Shown here one piece after another: positions 14,103 to 16,354 of a DNA stretch of 16,354 nt. Under the pieces are notes generated by a model, which searched no databases, was not told the origin of the DNA, and saw only the letters and a program-made list of their open reading frames with translations. Position 1 is the first letter of the stretch; each line of letters opens with the position of its first letter. This DNA is from SAT2750 sp963581185 (GTDB lineage Bacteria; Planctomycetota; Planctomycetia; Pirellulales; Pirellulaceae): NCBI GenBank assembly GCA_963581185.1, contig CAUZOB010000113.1, positions 1-16,354 on the forward strand, given 5' to 3'. The position numbers were made by a program, and so were the translations under genes.

Positions 14103-15533
14103 TTACTGAAAGTCCCACTCACGAACGTCCACAAAGCAGCCGCGGATGGCGGCTGCAGCAGCCATTTCCGGCGAGACCAGGTGGGTCCGGCCGTCCTTGC
14201 CCTGTCGACCCTCGAAATTCCTGTTGCTGGTCGACGCGCACCGCTCGCCCGGTTCCAGCTTGTCTGGATTCATCGCCAGGCACATGCTACAGCCCGCCTC
14301 ACGCCACTCGAAGCCGGCGTCCTGGAAGACTGTATCGATACCCTCATCCTCTGCCTGTCTCTTGACCAGGCCGCTGCCTGGCACCACCATCGCCTGCACA
14401 TCCGCACTGATCTGGTACCCCTTCAGGACCTGCGCGGCGGCCCGCAGATCCTCAATTCGGGAATTGGTACAGGATCCAATGAAAACTCGGTCGATCGCCA
14501 GGTCCTGCAATGGCTTGCCCGGATCGAGACCCATATAGGCGAGCGCACTTTCCATGCCTCGCCGCTCGGTGTCATCCTCGCAGGCGGCGGGGTCCGGCAC
14601 ACAGTCGGTGATGGGTGCCACCTGTCCGGGATTGGTCCCCCAGGTCACTTGCGGCGCAATATCAGCTGCCGCATAGGAATGTTCTGCATCAAAGCTGGCC
14701 GCCTCGTCGCTTGGCAACTGTTCCCATTGCCGGATCGCTGCCGCCATATCGGCTGGCGCCTGCTGTCGACCCTGGAGGTATTCGAACGTTGTCGCATCTG
14801 GAGCAATCATGCCAGCCCGGGCGCCGGCCTCGATGGCCATGTTGCAGACGGTCATCCGCCGCTCCATCGACAGGTCACGGAAAACGCTGCCAGAAAACTC
14901 GATCACATATCCCGACCCGCCAGCTGTACCAAGCTTGCCGATCAGGTAGAGGATCACATCCTTGGCAGTCACGCCGGCGCCAAGTTGGCCGTCAACATTC
15001 AGCCGCATCGTGCGCGGCTTGTACTGCAACAGCGTCTGGGTCGCCAGCACATGCTCCACCTCGCTGGTACCAATCCCGAAGGCCAGCGATCCGAAGGCCC
15101 CGTGGGTCGCGGTATGGCTGTCCCCACAGACGATTGTCATGCCGGGCTGGGTGTAGCCCATCTCGGGGCCGATAACGTGCACGATCCCCTGGTTTGGGCT
15201 ATCGAGGTCATAGAGCTGAACGTCAAATTCACGGCAATTCTCACGCAATGTGTCGACCTGGATACGTGAGATCTCGTCGGCGATCGGCAGGGATCGATTA
15301 ACAGTCGGGACGTTGTGATCAGGCGTGGCAATTGTCAGTTCTGGTCGTCTCACCGAGCGGCCAGCCAGCCGCAGTCCCTCGAATGCCTGTGGGCTGGTCA
15401 CCTCGTGGACGAGGTGCAGATCAATGTAGAGGATAGCCTGCTCTCCCTCGGGCTGGTGGACCACGTGCTTGTCCCAGATCTTCTGAAACATGGTGCGCGG
15501 CGCCTGCCCACCCGCTTGATTGCCTTCCGTCAC
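14103..15533 (-). CDS. leuC: 3-isopropylmalate dehydratase large subunit
   Basis: Large, [4Fe-4S]-bearing subunit of isopropylmalate isomerase. 476 residues from GTG at 15531-15533. APRTMFQKIWDKHVV and LYIDLHLVHEVTSPQAFEGL match the LeuC N-terminus; TPDHNVPT, VCGDSHTATHGAFGSLAFG, SEVEHVLATQTL, PQVTWGTNPGQV and FIGSCTNSRIEDLRAAA follow. Cluster ligands are the Cys of GSCTNS and the two of GCSMCLAMN. The C-terminus STSNRNFEGRQGKDGRTHLV is intact. The GTG is favoured over the ATG at 15491 because GGGAG precedes it by six bases, while that ATG has no such site and would drop the conserved APRT; the open frame to 15683 runs into non-family sequence. It is upstream of leuD; leuA and leuB are not in the window. 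Confidence 0.96.
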   Translation of the reverse strand: MTEGNQAGGQAPRTMFQKIWDKHVVHQPEGEQAILYIDLHLVHEVTSPQAFEGLRLAGRSVRRPELTIATPDHNVPTVNRSLPIADEISRIQVDTLRENCREFDVQLYDLDSPNQGIVHVIGPEMGYTQPGMTIVCGDSHTATHGAFGSLAFGIGTSEVEHVLATQTLLQYKPRTMRLNVDGQLGAGVTAKDVILYLIGKLGTAGGSGYVIEFSGSVFRDLSMERRMTVCNMAIEAGARAGMIAPDATTFEYLQGRQQAPADMAAAIRQWEQLPSDEAASFDAEHSYAAADIAPQVTWGTNPGQVAPITDCVPDPAACEDDTERRGMESALAYMGLDPGKPLQDLAIDRVFIGSCTNSRIEDLRAAAQVLKGYQISADVQAMVVPGSGLVKRQAEDEGIDTVFQDAGFEWREAGCSMCLAMNPDKLEPGERCASTSNRNFEGRQGKDGRTHLVSPEMAAAAAIRGCFVDVREWDFQ

Positions 15534-15539
15534 AGCACT

Positions 15540-15544
15540 CTCCC
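15540..15544 (-). promoter_or_regulatory. Shine-Dalgarno supporting the GTG start of leuC
   Basis: GGGAG on the minus strand, six bases before GTG at 15531-15533. It decides the start in favour of the GTG over the internal ATG at 15491. Confidence 0.6.
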
Positions 15545-15634
15545 TTTCCAACAAGAACCAGCAGCTGCCGGCGACATTCCGCCTGCCGGTGGTTACCAGC
15601 ATAGCCGAAGCTGCCGGAGCCGGACAACGACGCC

Positions 15635-16354
15635 TTACTCGCTGACCGGAATCCCCTCGATCTCGTAATACTGCCCATACCACTGTAGGAATGCCCGCAG
15701 GCCATCCTGCAGCGTTGTCTGCGGTTGATAATCAATTGCCTGTTGCAGGGCCGACGAGTCGGCGGCAGTCTCCACCACGTCACCCGGCTGAAGTGGCTCC
15801 AGCTGTCGCTCGGCGGTCCGACCCAGCAGGGTCTCCAGCAGCTTCACAAAGCAGGACAGTTTGACCGACTTGGAGGTTCCCAGGTTGTAGATACGATAGG
15901 GAGCCTGGCTGCTGGCAGGATTCGGTGAATCGGCCTGCCAGCTTGGATCCGGGGCAGGGGGCTGGTCCAGCAGCCGTACAATTCCCTCCACCACGTCATC
16001 CACAAAAGTGAAGCTGCGTCGCATCTGCCCCTGGTTGAACAGCTGGATCGGCTGGCCCTCGAGGATGGCCCGTGTGAACAGGAAAGCGGCCATGTCGGGG
16101 CGTCCCCAGGGACCATAGACGGTAAACAGCCGCAGCCCGGTGGTGGGAATCCCGAACAGGTGGCTGTAGCTATGGGCCATCAGCTCATTGGCTTTCTTCG
16201 TCGCTCCGTACAGGCTGACCGGGTGATTGACCGGATCAGCAACTGAAAACGGCAGACTCGTATTAGCGCCGTAAACACTGCTGCTGGACGCATAGATCAG
16301 ATGCTCGATGCCATGCTGGCGACAGCCTTCCAGCAGGTTGGAAAAGCCAATCAG
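15635..16354 (-). CDS. Sugar-nucleotide epimerase, probably UDP-glucuronate 4-epimerase type (N-terminus outside window)
   Basis: Partial: 239 C-terminal residues; the NAD-binding GxxGxxG N-terminus lies beyond base 16354. Extended short-chain dehydrogenase family; cytoplasmic, supplying activated sugars for surface polysaccharide. Visible: HLIYASSSSVYGANTSLPF with the catalytic Ser/Thr region, then VSLYGATKKANELMAHSYSH with the YxxxK pair, GLRLFTVYGPWGRPDMA, FNQGQMRRSFTFVDDVVEGI, and YNLGTSKSVKL. The WGRPDMA and 'KKANELMAH.YSH' forms are typical of UDP-glucuronate 4-epimerases rather than GalE or RmlB, although the exact substrate is inference. The C-terminal part contains a short Pro/Ser-rich insert (PAPDPSWQADSPNPASSQAP). 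It is 101 bases upstream of leuC on the same strand, with no clear terminator between. Confidence 0.88.
   Translation of the reverse strand: MIGFSNLLEGCRQHGIEHLIYASSSSVYGANTSLPFSVADPVNHPVSLYGATKKANELMAHSYSHLFGIPTTGLRLFTVYGPWGRPDMAAFLFTRAILEGQPIQLFNQGQMRRSFTFVDDVVEGIVRLLDQPPAPDPSWQADSPNPASSQAPYRIYNLGTSKSVKLSCFVKLLETLLGRTAERQLEPLQPGDVVETAADSSALQQAIDYQPQTTLQDGLRAFLQWYGQYYEIEGIPVSE

Noticed and set aside
14088..15269. 393-codon open frame on the plus strand antisense to leuC
   Set aside because: leuC on the other strand is an unambiguous full-length family member. The antisense product has no family-like motif, and long antisense frames are expected from this codon bias.

Overview
The window looks like ordinary, gene-dense chromosome from a moderately high-GC bacterium, most likely a planctomycete. 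That assignment is inference from gene content: a DUF11-type repeat exoprotein, a bacterial MfnB-family enzyme beside an RNase D, an orphan STN-domain exported protein, a YHS-like C-terminus, and several small proteins of a kind I associate with Planctomycetota. No rRNA, tRNA, CRISPR array, insertion sequence, phage gene or integrase was seen. Every intergenic gap is under 300 bases, so no long stretch is unexplained.

Layout. Bases 1-212 hold the end of a plus-strand gene with a YHS-like C-terminus. Bases 209-2976 are a minus-strand glycerol block: glpF, then glpK (4-base overlap), then a tiny two-helix membrane protein. Bases 3174-6160 alternate strands: an exported STN-domain protein (+), a polyhydroxyalkanoate-system-type small protein (-), a membrane-anchored helical protein of unknown function (+), and a 69-residue acidic protein (-) behind a recognisable promoter. 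Bases 6161-8662 are a minus-strand cluster: RNase D, a two-helix membrane protein, then an MfnB-family (5-formylfuran-3-yl)methyl phosphate synthase, the last two sharing ATGA. Bases 8781-10763 encode a large secreted protein with four Ig-like (DUF11-type) repeats. Bases 10945-12463 (+) hold a short TPR protein and bioB. Bases 12460-15533 (-) are leuC, leuD and a secreted beta-propeller protein. Bases 15635-16354 are the C-terminal two thirds of a sugar-nucleotide epimerase that runs off the right edge.

Functional picture. GlpF and GlpK admit glycerol and trap it as glycerol-3-phosphate. LeuCD carries out the isopropylmalate isomerase step of leucine synthesis. BioB makes biotin. The epimerase supplies sugar nucleotides for surface polysaccharide. 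MfnB implies a furan-type C1 cofactor made elsewhere in the genome. Genes are packed tightly: all four convergent pairs overlap at their 3' ends and two tandem pairs share ATGA.

I found no convincing new defence or mobile system. The items most worth a second look are the RNase D / membrane protein / MfnB cluster, the Asp-to-Glu change at the RNase D catalytic position, the insertion in GlpF, and the repeated CTAA/CTAG convergent overlaps. Several start codons were moved inward from the longest open frame on the basis of Shine-Dalgarno position and family alignment. These are stated entry by entry.
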